A stretch of DNA of 64,000 bases from positions 62,001 through 126,000 of the forward strand of contig ML976787.1 of NCBI GenBank assembly GCA_010015655.1, in the 5' to 3' direction. This DNA is from Bimuria novae-zelandiae CBS 107.79 (Eukaryota > Ascomycota > Dothideomycetes > Pleosporales > Didymosphaeriaceae). Below, piece after piece: positions 23,227 through 32,915 of the stretch (position 1 is its first letter; each line of letters begins with the position of its first letter). Below the pieces are notes generated by a model that saw only the letters and a list, made by a program, of their open reading frames with translations, ran no database searches and was not told where the DNA came from. The position numbers and the translations under genes are program-made.

Positions 23227-25321
23227 ACGTGTCCGTGCGCGTGCCGAGCCACTTCGCGTGACGAGCCACCCAACACCATAACAGCTTATGCAAGAATGAG
23301 GCTGCAGAACCACCTACAAACAATATTATTATAAGATTTTCTACTAGGGTAGTCAATCGATAGCTGCGATTAATTTGCACTACTTAAATCTATCTAGAAG
23401 CTTGACGTCGCGGCTGCTGCGTGTAGATTTGCTCGGGGCAGCAGATGCGCCCTCTGAGGCCTCCCCAACATCTGTAGCATTAATAACACGTTTTGGACGC
23501 TTTCTGCTCTGTGCAGATGGCTGAGAAGCCTTTCTTTTACACCTTTGGGATAGTTGTAGAGCTTTTTCTGCGTCGCGGGCAGACTTCTGGGCAGCGCGCT
23601 AAGCTGCCTTTTTAGCCCTCTCCTTCTCCTTTGCCTTCTTAGCTGCCTCTCGCGCATCACGCTTTTCCTGCTGTATTTTCTCCTTATATAGCTTAGCTAC
23701 TTTCTTTAGCTCTACTATTTTTGCTTTTTAAAGCTACTGCTGCTTATCCTCTTATTCCTTAATAGATTAACGAACACGTGCCTCCCTCACCTTCCTTAGT
23801 AACTATAAGATAGCCCTACTCTAATACTCCTAGCGCTATTAGAGATCTAGAGTCTTACCCTTCTTTCTACGCTTCTCTTTAATAGATAGTGCCTGCTTAA
23901 TCCCATCCATCTCATGCTTAAGTAGCTTATTTTGGATAGATAGGTAGTAGAGCGATTGACGAAGCTTCTTTGTATCTTGACTACCCTAATCCTTCACTGC
24001 TAATCGTACAAGCCTATCCATCTTTCTCCAGTCATGATCGCTAAGCCCTGATAAGGAGTTATCGCCTGATTCTTGATCCTGGGCGAACCTATCCAGGATA
24101 GGATTAGGATCAGGTGGCGATATGCCTGTGGCTCTAAAAGAGCTGAGGATAGTTAATTCCTTAAAGGAGGCCTTCCACGCATTCCAGAATAAGGGGAAGA
24201 AGTTGTCTTTAGTAATAAAAGCTAGGCCTTAGCTTCTATAAAGGTATCGTAATAGCTCTACTAAGTATGCTGTTAATAGAGGCTTAAACATCGTAACGTT
24301 AAGTAGCTAAAGCGTATAAGTTAAGTAAGGAGGCAGGACAGCAAGCAGGATCCTATACTTATTATAATAGTTAATAAAGTCTATAGTAATATAAGATCCG
24401 TGGCCGTCTACAATTAAAAGACAATATGATCGTCGAGTCTTCTCTTTTATACAGCGATCGAACACCTGCTTAAGCCAGGCAAGCCCGATATCGTTGTTCG
24501 TCTAGCTAGAGGATAATAAGGTGATAAAGACTTCATGTTCTCCTGCCTTAATATCCTCTACCCAGCTTGATTAGATGCCCTTGTTGGCGGCCTTATAAAT
24601 AAGGCTTGGCGGCAGAGCTGATCCATCAGCGCAGATACATGCCAGGAGCGTGATCCATGCGCGATTGCCATCTTAGAGTAATGCCCTAACCTCCTTCTTC
24701 TCCCACATTCGTCTGCTGAATATTCTCTTTGATCTACCAACAATACCGATCAGGACGCCTTTTTTATCCATATTGTAGATATAACGAGGATCTATGCGAT
24801 ATTCATCTATCTTACTGTGTAGAAGGTTAAAATAGAGGCGATATTTATCCACTAAATTAGCTTTGTGGCGATTGTTGTCCATCCCGACGGTCCATTAGGA
24901 GATAAGATGAATGCTGTGTCGGTTGATAAAGCGGGTAACCCAGCTCTCGCTAACTGGCTCCTTTGCTATCGTAGAGGCAAAATTCTGTATCATCTCTCTA
25001 GTAGGAGGTGTATGTCTCTTTGTGAGTCCTTCGATATATCGTACAAGCTCCTGCTCTTGTTGTGGTGTAAGTTTCTACTGGTTGATATTCTTGGCTTCAT
25101 TTGGTGCCTGAACGCGCTTGTGTCTTCGGGACAACGTAGTCCGATCTACACCATAGGTAGCCGCTATTTTTCTATATGAAAATTTTTCTCCTGGATCCAA
25201 AGATTGAATAGCTTCAATCGCATCTTCAATTGTCCCCATATTGGTGGAGTTACGACGCGTCAAAGTTAGTGAGTCATTCAGTCTTTAGGTGTTGGGTGGC
25301 TCGTTACGCGCACAGACACGT
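23227..25321 (-). mobile_element. pogo/Fot1-type transposon, moderately decayed
   Basis: It begins ACGTGTCCGTGCGCG and ends with the inverted complement CGCGCACAGACACGT at 25321, flanked by TA (23225-23226, 25322-25323). The left repeat holds two 17-bp units (23238-23254, 23255-23271; CGCGTG[CA]CGAGCCAC). The right repeat holds only one, so the ends are unequal. The minus-strand transposase is the most legible in the graveyard. Confidence 0.88.
23394..25263 (-). pseudogene. pogo/Fot1 transposase with CENP-B-like DNA-binding domain, broken
   Basis: It starts at 25263 with MTRRNSTNMGTIEDAIEAI, then an HTH_psq segment (FSYRKIAATYGVDRTTLSRR). After a stop, an HTH_Tnp_Tc5/CENP-B-type segment follows (LTPQQEQELVRYIEGLTK). 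The DDE_1 core includes YIYNMDKKGVLIG (usually MDEKG), LLIVDGHGSYIT and LLNVTMFKP, where the third catalytic Asp reads Asn. Interruptions are few in the first two thirds (about four TAG/TAA, consistent with CAG/TGG origin) and denser around 23700-23870. The C-terminus is a Lys/Arg/Ala-rich coiled coil (23394-23660). Inactive as read. Confidence 0.85.
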
Positions 25322-25607
25322 TAGGTGCGCTCGCTTAATAGACTGTCGCATGCCGTTTGTGCACTTCTTTTCCACCCGTGTCTCTTATATATATAGACAA
25401 CGGCGATTCAGGTTTGAGCCTTTGCAGTGTCGTCAGCTTATGTCCAGCGCTACGACAGTGTCTCTTCCCATGGGATCGACCAGGGTCTACCAGAAACGGT
25501 AAGCTCTCCACCAAGATCCGAAGCATCTCCGAGCGCGTTCAACCTTATCCAAGCACGCAATCTGGTGACTCTTCAACCTCAACAACATTTTCCATCTCAC
25601 GGCCCCA

Positions 25608-27270
25608 ATGGCACCATCAGAGCAGACCCCTCTGTTGCGGGAAGAAGATGCAGCCGTCACCGTACCCGAAGCTGCATCGCCGGAGCCCAGAGGGACATTT
25701 GCCCGCCGCCTAGGCACCCTCGACGGCTTCGCCCTACTCATCAGCATCGTGATCGGTTCAGGTGTCTTCTCCTCCCCTGGGCCTGTAGATGCCAACGTTC
25801 CTTCCCCTGGAGCTGCGCTCTTAATATGGCTCCTAGGCGGCGTCCTGGCATGGACGGGGGCGCTTACCATGGCCGAGCTGGGGACCGCGTTCCCGGGCGA
25901 AGGCGGCATACAGCCCTACCTGACGTACATTTATGGCGAAGTTTTCGGTTACATGGCGGCGTGGAGCTGGATCGTCGCAACGATGCCTGCCACCCTCGCC
26001 ATCCTCAGCATCGTCTTTGTAGAGAGCATCTATTCGAGCTTCGGCGTCAACGAGCCGCAGCCGCCAATCACACATAAGCTGTTGTCGCTCTTGGTGCTTT
26101 TCGTGGTTACCACGGCGAATTCTATCAGTACGAAGACGAGTACGCGACTGAGTAGCTTTTTTGTAGCGGTCAAGCTGCTCACGATCTTGCTGCTCATTAT
26201 TGCGGGCTTGACCGTCGTGTTTGTGTTCCTGGGTGGACACAAGGATCTAGGTGGCGGTGATTGGCACGAGAAAGGCTGGTTCGAGCCAAGGAGCACGGTC
26301 AACCCTGATGGCAGTCTTTTCGATTGGAGGGGCGTGAGCGCATGGCAGAGCCTAGGATTCTATAGCACGGCGTTGTATGGAGCTCTGTGGGCGTATTCAG
26401 GGTGGGACAAGGTGAGACACTGGTCTTCATATTCTCCTAGAACTTTGTCTTAGGGCTAACGAGGATTTGCAGGCAAACTACGTCGCCGCTGAGCTTCGTA
26501 ACCCGAGAAAGCAGCTCCCTCTATCCATCAACACTGCGATCCCAACTATCATCGTTTCCTACGTTGCTGCGAATGCTGTCTATTACGTCCTTCTCCCCTG
26601 GAAAGTGGTCTCTACGACTGACGCTGCTGCTGTGGTAAGCTCTGTACTACTATTTGTGGTATCTCCCATAATTGACAATATCTAGACCGCTGTAACACAC
26701 TTCCTCGGTAAAGGCGTGGCCTATTTTGCAACAGTCCTTATCTGTCTTGTCATCGCCGGCTCAGCACTTGGCAACTCTTTTGTCGCCGGCCGTATGACGG
26801 TCGCAGCATCAAATAAAGATTGGATTCCCCGAGTTCTTGGTAGCGTAGGGGAAATCGGGACTTTCAAAGTGTCGAAAGCTGCCTCCGTGAGTGAGGATGC
26901 CGACACAGGCATGGACAATGACGAATCGCCCATCAACGCCCTCATTTTCAACACTGTTCTTTCGGCCATCTATATCTTGCTTGGCAACATGCGCATTCTG
27001 CTCACACTGAACGGCCTGGCAGAATATGCATTCTTCTTCCTAACGGTGCTGGGTGCAATCATTCTGCGGTTCAAGGAGCCGGGGTTGGAGCGACCTGTGA
27101 AGCCGTCCATCCTCATTCCTATCTTGTTTGCCGTCATCAGTGGATTTGTGATTATCCGTGGAGCAATATTTGCGCCAGTACAGGCTGGGACCTTGCTCGG
27201 AATATGGGCTCTTGGGTTAGTGCTCTTCTACGTGAGGAAGAACGTAGTGAATCGCCGCATCGTAGGGTAG
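25608..27270 (+). CDS. LAT-family amino acid permease (APC superfamily)
   Basis: Exons 25608-26411, 26473-26634 and 26686-27270 join in frame (introns of 61 and 51 nt with GT..AG) to about 516 residues. The N-terminal cytosolic tail has a PLLREED acidic dileucine-like stretch. TM1 carries the APC signature SIVIGSGVFSSPG, and about twelve hydrophobic segments follow. SGWDKANYVAAELRNPRKQLP is typical of the LAT/YAT group (fungal MUP1/MUP3-like and LAT-like permeases), which import neutral amino acids at the plasma membrane. Substrate cannot be set from sequence alone. The acidic loop EDADTGMDNDESP before TM9-10 is long. It is the first intact gene after the transposon block, about 270 bp from the last TA duplicate. 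A TATATATA run lies at 25386-25393. Confidence 0.9.
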
Positions 27271-27825
27271 AACATTGGCGGATGAGATACGGTGTACGGA
27301 GGAAAATGTGGGACCCTTTCCGCCTAACGAAATGCGTGTAGGCAATCCAGACGCATGTAAAGGTCAATACTTCGCATAATAGTGTCATCCGATAGTGCAA
27401 GATTAATTGACCCACAGTTTGCCCAGCAACTTTTCAGAGGCGATTTTGTAATGCTTCTCTCAAGGCATTGCATATGCCTCTGTTCCCTAACGTGCAAACC
27501 ACGTCATCCGCCGCATTGATTTTCACAGATCCTGTGCTCAACAAGTAAGCTTAAATATGAGCCAATCGCGAGCTCTTGTGCAATGTACCTGCATGAAGCT
27601 TTACCGTATGTGGCTAGCCGAAAATACTCCGTAATGGCGACGTCATTCTCAGCAATGTTAAGCTTGTGAAAAGACACGGCTGGGATAGAGGGCTTAAAAG
27701 ACAGTCGCCGGAGTTCCCTGTACACATCCTCCAATTCAACAATCAACTTACTCTACCGACTCTCAATTCTTAACCTTCTTCATCTACGATCTCCTCCTCA
27801 CCACATCTCCACCACAACCACCAAG
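27271..27825. other. Intergenic
   Basis: The 3' flank of the permease and the promoter of the next gene. No coding frame is supportable. The last 80 bp before the next start are C/A/T-rich, as often seen in fungal 5' leaders. Confidence 0.5.
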
Positions 27826-29055
27826 ATGATCTCAAGACGCGTAGCTTCCGAAGCTGGTGCCATCACACGTGCAGCTCGTCGCCCCATTCCCCGCACACCG
27901 CATGCTCGCATGCGAGGACAAAATGCACGCTTCCAGTCTACATCCGCCGGTCAGAGCGCACCGCAAGGTACCTCGCCCGCGTTAGTTGGCGCCGTCACTG
28001 GCTCTCTCGCCACCCTCACCATAGGCTACGTCTGGTACCGTCAGTCAGGCGCGCGTGACCTTCTCGTGGCGACCAAGACCACCAAAGACTACGTCTCAGC
28101 CGGCACTAAGAAGCTCAAGGAAGCCACACCCGAGCCTAATGAAGCCCTAAACATGCTTCGCGATGCCGCGAGGAGCTATGCTGTATTCATCCCCGGCGCC
28201 TCTGGCTACATCGACACGGCATTCAAAGATCTCGACGACATTCGATCTAAGCACGGCGATGAGGTCGACAACATCGTGCGCCAGGCATACTCCGAGCTAC
28301 AGGACGTCGCCAAGAACGGCGACATCTCGATACTGACGGCCAAGCGTGCGTGGGACATCATCGTCAAGCACCTCGGCCGCATCGGCGATCTCGCCGGCGA
28401 CTCCGCGCAGCAGATCATGGATAACCACCCGCAGCTCAAGGAGAAGGTCGGCGGCAACATCGACATGCTGAAGGAGTACGGTGACAAGTACGGCCCCGAG
28501 GCGAAGAAGGAGGCAGACAGAACGTGGCAGCAGATCAGCGACATCGTCAAGACGGGCCTGAGCGCGGAGAACGTGTCCAAGATCCAGAAGGTTGTGCAGG
28601 AGAAGGTCGAGAAGATCAAGCAGCTCGGCGACGAGGCGTATAAGAAGGGCATGGAGCAGGCGAAGCCGTACCTGGACAAGAACCCCAAGGTCAAGGAGCT
28701 CGTCGAGCAGAACGCCGATGCGTTGAAGTCGGGCAACGTGCAGGAGCTGTACGGCAAGATCAAGTCGGCGGTTGAGTCTGGCGATACTGGGGATCTTGAG
28801 TCGTATGTCAAGAGTGCCGTGGGCAAGGCGAAGGAGTCTGGCTTTGGCGGCTTGGACCAGTACCTCAGCAAGATTCCCGGCGGCGAGCAGATCATCCCCA
28901 AGTTGTCGCAGTTACAAGAGGTCGCTGAGAAGCACGGTGATGAGGCGCAGAAGATCCTCAAGGATACCGTCAGCGAGATTTCTGAGGTCCTTAAGAAGAA
29001 GGGCAGCGAGGCTGAGGAGGTCGCTGAGAAGGCGAAGAACGACTCGAAGAAATAA
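27826..29055 (+). CDS. Mitochondrial amphipathic-helix repeat protein (LEA/apolipoprotein-like)
   Basis: A single exon of 409 residues. The first about 45 residues are rich in Arg/Ala/Ser and lack acids (MISRRVASEAGAITRAARRP), a mitochondrial presequence. A transmembrane helix follows at about 52-68 (LVGAVTGSLATLTIGYVWY). The rest is almost entirely charged amphipathic helix with 11-residue-like periodicity (KELVEQNADALKSGNV, KLSQLQEVAEKHGDEAQK). Fungal databases commonly name such proteins 'LEA domain' or apolipoprotein-like; that is family lore, not proof of function. I infer an inner-membrane-anchored helical protein facing the matrix or intermembrane space. There is strong codon bias toward C/G-ending codons, so it is probably well expressed. 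Confidence 0.75.
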   Translation: MISRRVASEAGAITRAARRPIPRTPHARMRGQNARFQSTSAGQSAPQGTSPALVGAVTGSLATLTIGYVWYRQSGARDLLVATKTTKDYVSAGTKKLKEATPEPNEALNMLRDAARSYAVFIPGASGYIDTAFKDLDDIRSKHGDEVDNIVRQAYSELQDVAKNGDISILTAKRAWDIIVKHLGRIGDLAGDSAQQIMDNHPQLKEKVGGNIDMLKEYGDKYGPEAKKEADRTWQQISDIVKTGLSAENVSKIQKVVQEKVEKIKQLGDEAYKKGMEQAKPYLDKNPKVKELVEQNADALKSGNVQELYGKIKSAVESGDTGDLESYVKSAVGKAKESGFGGLDQYLSKIPGGEQIIPKLSQLQEVAEKHGDEAQKILKDTVSEISEVLKKKGSEAEEVAEKAKNDSKK

Positions 29056-29471
29056 TGGAGGAAAGCTTAGGAGTGGATGAAGATTACGTGTACTATATTG
29101 CATTGCATGGGACAGCTAGCCCTGGCGAATAGGTGCCTGGTAAAATAATTTCCTTTGTAGCATGACGACTGAACAAGCTAAATATCATTTTTGACGGTGC
29201 CATTGGCAATGCCTGCCCTGCCCTGGGCGTCTTCTGTACTTCATTAATAAAGGACGGATGTATGTTTACAGTCCGAGTCCAGTCCTCCAGACAAAACCCA
29301 ATTTGCACAATAGAGAGTCCATTTGAGATGCAAACTATCTGGTACTATTACACAACAAAAGAAACAAACTAGACAAGTACAGACCAACTAGCCACAGACA
29401 GGGTATAACCGAAACGCTCCCAACATTACTTTCCCCTCCTTCGCTGCAATAGTGTTCCAATGGACACGACA
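29056..29471. other. Convergent 3' flanks
   Basis: The tail-to-tail spacer between the mitochondrial protein gene (+) and the phosphatase gene (-). Nothing coding is seen. Confidence 0.6.
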
Positions 29472-31664
29472 CTATACCTTCACCTCCAACGCAGGAATGC
29501 TAAACCCATACCCATCCGTATGACCCTCGCGGTCACTCGGGCTAATCTCAACCCGCAGACTAACATCCAGCCCATACGCCCCGCACAACCCCGTCGCCAC
29601 CAGCCCGCTCGCAGCCGGATGCTCCGTGCCCGCACCCTGCTCGCCTACGTGCATCGGCTTGCGCGTGTTCGCCTTCTTATCGAGCGGCGCGCTCGTCTGC
29701 TGCGGCGCGTCGCCGTTCGCAGTGGATGTAGCGCCGGGCTGCGGCACTGCCGCCGACACAGTACCGCTGTGCAAACTGAGGTTAGACTCGCAGATGATAG
29801 CGTAGTTACGAGAGGGCATGGTAGCATGGTTCGCATCGGCGGTCTTCTTCTTAATGTCGACGTCGTCGTTTGCCGCGCCGTTCGCGTGGCCGTTGGACAC
29901 CCCATTCGCCTTATTCGCAGGGCGGGGATCGCGGTCGAAGATCTCGAGGAGAGTCTCGTCGGTGTCGTGGTCGAGGTGGTGGATCTTGTTGCGCTTAGCG
30001 AGCAGGTTCGCGACGGCCTGGGGCGGGGGCTTGTTCGTGATGGCCGAGGAGATGACGTTGGGCATGTAGCGGAAGTCTTGCTCGGCGGTGATGCCGAGCT
30101 TGGGGTTGGAGAAGAAGCGCCCGATGGCCGCGAGGTGGACGTCACCGCCGAGGATGGTGACGCGCGCCGAGTGCTGCTGGGAGAAATTCTGGAGGCGGTG
30201 GATGAGGTCGCGGCGCTCGTGCTTGTGTTGGTGCGCTGTGTAGTGGTCGTCCAAGTCGTCGAGCAGATCGACGCTGCCGTCGAACTGGTTGAAGAGTCCG
30301 CCTGCGAAGCCGAAACGCTTGTTCAAGAACTTGATAGGGCCGATGATGGGAGACGAAAGGATGTTTTCTAGCCATTGTAGCCGTGGGTATGCGATTGGTA
30401 CTCCCAGCAACAGAACCAGGTGCTTCAATTCCTTATTCGCGGCGAACTCCTTGTCCAAGCGGTCAAAGATCTGTGCGTAGGTTTCCGGATAGTTGATCTG
30501 ATGCCTGGTTCTCTCGGTACGTGCGTCGATTCCGCAGAAAGCGATACGGGCACCCAATTGAGTGTAGATGCTGCGACTGCGTTCCTCAACGTACGGTCCC
30601 GGCTTCTGGCCTATTATGTAGGACGGGTCCTCGACATCATCCGTCATAACAAACGTCCTCTTGAGTTGGGCAGGGTCGGGTGCAGTACCCTCCGGCCCGA
30701 CGTTGATCGTTTGCGGTGCATCCGTGGTAAAAGTGCTCTTCGGAGGAGCAATGTGATGCTGGAAAAGCATGTAGTACTTATGCGCGACACCACCGATGCC
30801 CCTGAACACAGCGCATCTCATGAACTTGTCCGTGTACGAGCCAAACCCATCGATAATGTCGTGGTCGTCCCAAATGTTCACTTGAGGAATCTGACCGTTC
30901 GCGGTGCTAAAGGGTGCGCATCCGTACCATCGCACATAGTTGTTAAAGTAAAACTCGTCGCACTCGTCGCGCATCTTTTCGCCAAATGGAAATTCGCGCC
31001 GCTTGTGTGGATTCGATATGGCGGTCCAGGGTTTCAGGGGCCCGTCTACTCGCACCGAATCGTTGTAGATCTGGTCTCCTCCGCCGAGCATGACGTGGAA
31101 CGGTCTCTGCGCATGCATGCGCAACACGTCGTTCCAGAGGGCGGGGCCGGACCAAGCATCCACGTCAGTGCCGACACTGAAACCATTGCACGAGTGGAAG
31201 AGAATGCGCATCGACTGAGAGATCGAAGGCACCACGAAGACCTGGGGCTTCTTGTGCTTGGTCTCGTCCATATATGTCAACCCCTCGACATGGTACTCCC
31301 AGCGCGACTCAAACTCCTGGAATGGCAGATGGATGAGGAAGCGCCAGAAGGCTTTGTCCAGATCCTCGTACAGCTTGTCTGCCGAGAAGGTGCTTCTCCC
31401 AATGCTAAAGGAGACCTTCTCCACCGAAGAATCGACTGCACCCACCGGCGAAAGCGTCAGCTCAGGCGGTTGTTGTCCTGGCCTCGTCACAATGAGGACA
31501 CTGCCATGCCAGGTACTCGCGCCGTTCTCGTTGCCCATGCGCCTGTAGTTGAGCAGTGGACCGCAAAGCACCTCCAAGCTAGGCGCAGTGCTGACCATCT
31601 GCGGACCAGTTCCGATGCCCACGGTACCGCTGCGGTCTTCATGGGGCTGCAAAGGTTCGGCCAT
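29472..31664 (-). CDS. PhoD-like metallophosphatase
   Basis: A single exon, 730 residues. The N-terminal about 160 residues form a fungal-specific lead-in. The PhoD-like phosphatase core begins at MRILFHSCNGFSVG and shows metal-binding motifs MLGGGDQIYND, VNIWDDHDIIDGFGSY and TILGGDVHLAAIG. The family hydrolyses phosphomonoesters or diesters with an Fe/Ca-type metal centre. This long cytosolic fungal branch (no signal peptide is visible) is uncharacterised as far as I know. After the core, around residues 560-660, lies a low-complexity Ala/Asn/Thr-rich insert (NGHANGAANDDVDIKKKT). The segment before the C-terminus (VATGLCGAYGLDVSLRVEIS) is conserved-looking. The start at 31664 is the first Met of the frame. 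Confidence 0.88.
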   Translation of the reverse strand: MAEPLQPHEDRSGTVGIGTGPQMVSTAPSLEVLCGPLLNYRRMGNENGASTWHGSVLIVTRPGQQPPELTLSPVGAVDSSVEKVSFSIGRSTFSADKLYEDLDKAFWRFLIHLPFQEFESRWEYHVEGLTYMDETKHKKPQVFVVPSISQSMRILFHSCNGFSVGTDVDAWSGPALWNDVLRMHAQRPFHVMLGGGDQIYNDSVRVDGPLKPWTAISNPHKRREFPFGEKMRDECDEFYFNNYVRWYGCAPFSTANGQIPQVNIWDDHDIIDGFGSYTDKFMRCAVFRGIGGVAHKYYMLFQHHIAPPKSTFTTDAPQTINVGPEGTAPDPAQLKRTFVMTDDVEDPSYIIGQKPGPYVEERSRSIYTQLGARIAFCGIDARTERTRHQINYPETYAQIFDRLDKEFAANKELKHLVLLLGVPIAYPRLQWLENILSSPIIGPIKFLNKRFGFAGGLFNQFDGSVDLLDDLDDHYTAHQHKHERRDLIHRLQNFSQQHSARVTILGGDVHLAAIGRFFSNPKLGITAEQDFRYMPNVISSAITNKPPPQAVANLLAKRNKIHHLDHDTDETLLEIFDRDPRPANKANGVSNGHANGAANDDVDIKKKTADANHATMPSRNYAIICESNLSLHSGTVSAAVPQPGATSTANGDAPQQTSAPLDKKANTRKPMHVGEQGAGTEHPAASGLVATGLCGAYGLDVSLRVEISPSDREGHTDGYGFSIPALEVKV

Positions 31665-32915
31665 TGCGACGATGCGGTCGTTGTTTGAAGGGAAGCTCGA
31701 GGACGGAGTTCGATAGTTCGACTGCGCCGTAGCAATTGGGCTGTGCGATGGAGGTCAGCACGCGCATCGAGCACAATGAAAGGCGCGCATAGTTGTGCGC
31801 CCAAAGATACTCACATCAAATCTTAGAAGCGACTATCTGCTGTGGCGCATTCGAATTGTGAAGCTGTTGCGCCTTGAAGCTAGAAGCTACAAGCTGAGAA
31901 CTACGAACAATGGCAAAGAGCGCGGAAGGTGTATGGAGGAAGGGAGTGGCACACTTGAGTGCGGATCACAGCTGACGCTAGAGCAGCGATCTGGGGGCTG
32001 AAAGAGCACTGGAGCGAGCGCATCAAGAGAAAGACAGTGTGTTTTGATACGATGGGCTTGTGAGGGTTGCAACTAGCCCCGACAGGATTCCCGGTTCCAT
32101 GGGAGCCAAGGCGCTCGCGGCAAGGCTATCCGTGGGTGATGACATGATGGACATCGTTGCAATCTTGTCTTGACTTCGTGACTGGCCCTTGAAGACGATC
32201 GTCATCTGCGCTCTCGACGCACTGATCTTGATTGTCCCGAGTTCTCACAAGAATAGTTGCCCAGGTGTCGCGGGCGTCATCGAGCAGGGTTTCAGCTTGT
32301 TCCGATGTGGCGCCAGGGACGGATGACGACGATCTGTGGCTGTGCGCGAAGAAAGGAGACCCACCCCAAAAGTCTTATCTCAAACCGGTGCCTCCTGATT
32401 GGTGCACGCTGTGCCGCTCGTAACTCATGGCAACCGAAGCCAGTGAGCCTCTCGTCCATTATCCACGGTAGACGCTTCATCGTGTTCTTATAGTGGAAGG
32501 GCATACCGATGACAAACACTTACATCATAGACAGACATGCACAGGTAAATTCTGCAGAATGCCTCTTTCAATTACAATAATTGTATGTATGCCAAGTGCC
32601 CCAGGTTCCGCCATATATATATCCTCGTAGTCCCCGACCTTTCCAGGTGGTCTCCCTTCATAATGCACCGGCCTAGAGGGCTTGCATTCTCCAAACATCC
32701 ACACATCATCAACTCCTATTCCCTTAACCCCTTTTTAACGCCTCGAGATCGTACAATGGTACGATCGAAGTGGACAAATGCCATTCCAAAATGCCTCCAA
32801 ATGCCGTGCAATCATGAAGAACAGGAACTCAAACTGACGCTGAGATGTGACTGAGACAAGGAAAAGGGTATCATCTCGTGAACGCCAAATGCTTCCCATA
32901 TACTGAAGTCGATCC
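31665..32915. other. Intergenic
   Basis: It holds the promoter of the phosphatase gene and the 3' flank of the DUF2293 gene. Only short overlapping frames without recognisable features occur. Confidence 0.55.

Larger units (their letters stand above)
20846..25335. mobile_element. Inverted-repeat DNA transposon, right TIR split by a pogo element
   Basis: The left end AGCGAGCGCACC at 20846 is followed by two tandem 17-bp units (20858-20874, 20875-20891; TAGAGGTT[AG]AT[CT]AGCCC) and CGCCAAAT..ATCACCC. The right end repeats this inverted at 23174-23226, continues after the pogo insertion with GGTGCGCTCGCT (25324-25335), and is flanked by TA (20844-20845, 25336-25337). Without the insertion the element is about 2.4 kb. 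The interior is strongly AT-rich and I can identify no transposase in it. TA targeting and the repeat structure suggest a Tc1/mariner-pogo affiliation. Confidence 0.7.

Noticed and set aside
24865..25502. Overlapping plus-strand frames over the pogo end and beyond
   Set aside because: Antisense to the transposase and crossing the element border; no conserved product.
28206..28961. 251-codon minus-strand frame
   Set aside because: Antisense shadow of the mitochondrial helical protein. Cys/Ser-rich translation without domain.
29460..30371. 303-codon plus-strand frame
   Set aside because: Also antisense to the phosphatase gene. Its Val/Arg-rich composition is that of an antisense GC-rich coding strand.
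30420..31688. 422-codon plus-strand frame
   Set aside because: Antisense shadow of the PhoD-like phosphatase gene, whose motifs are clear on the minus strand.
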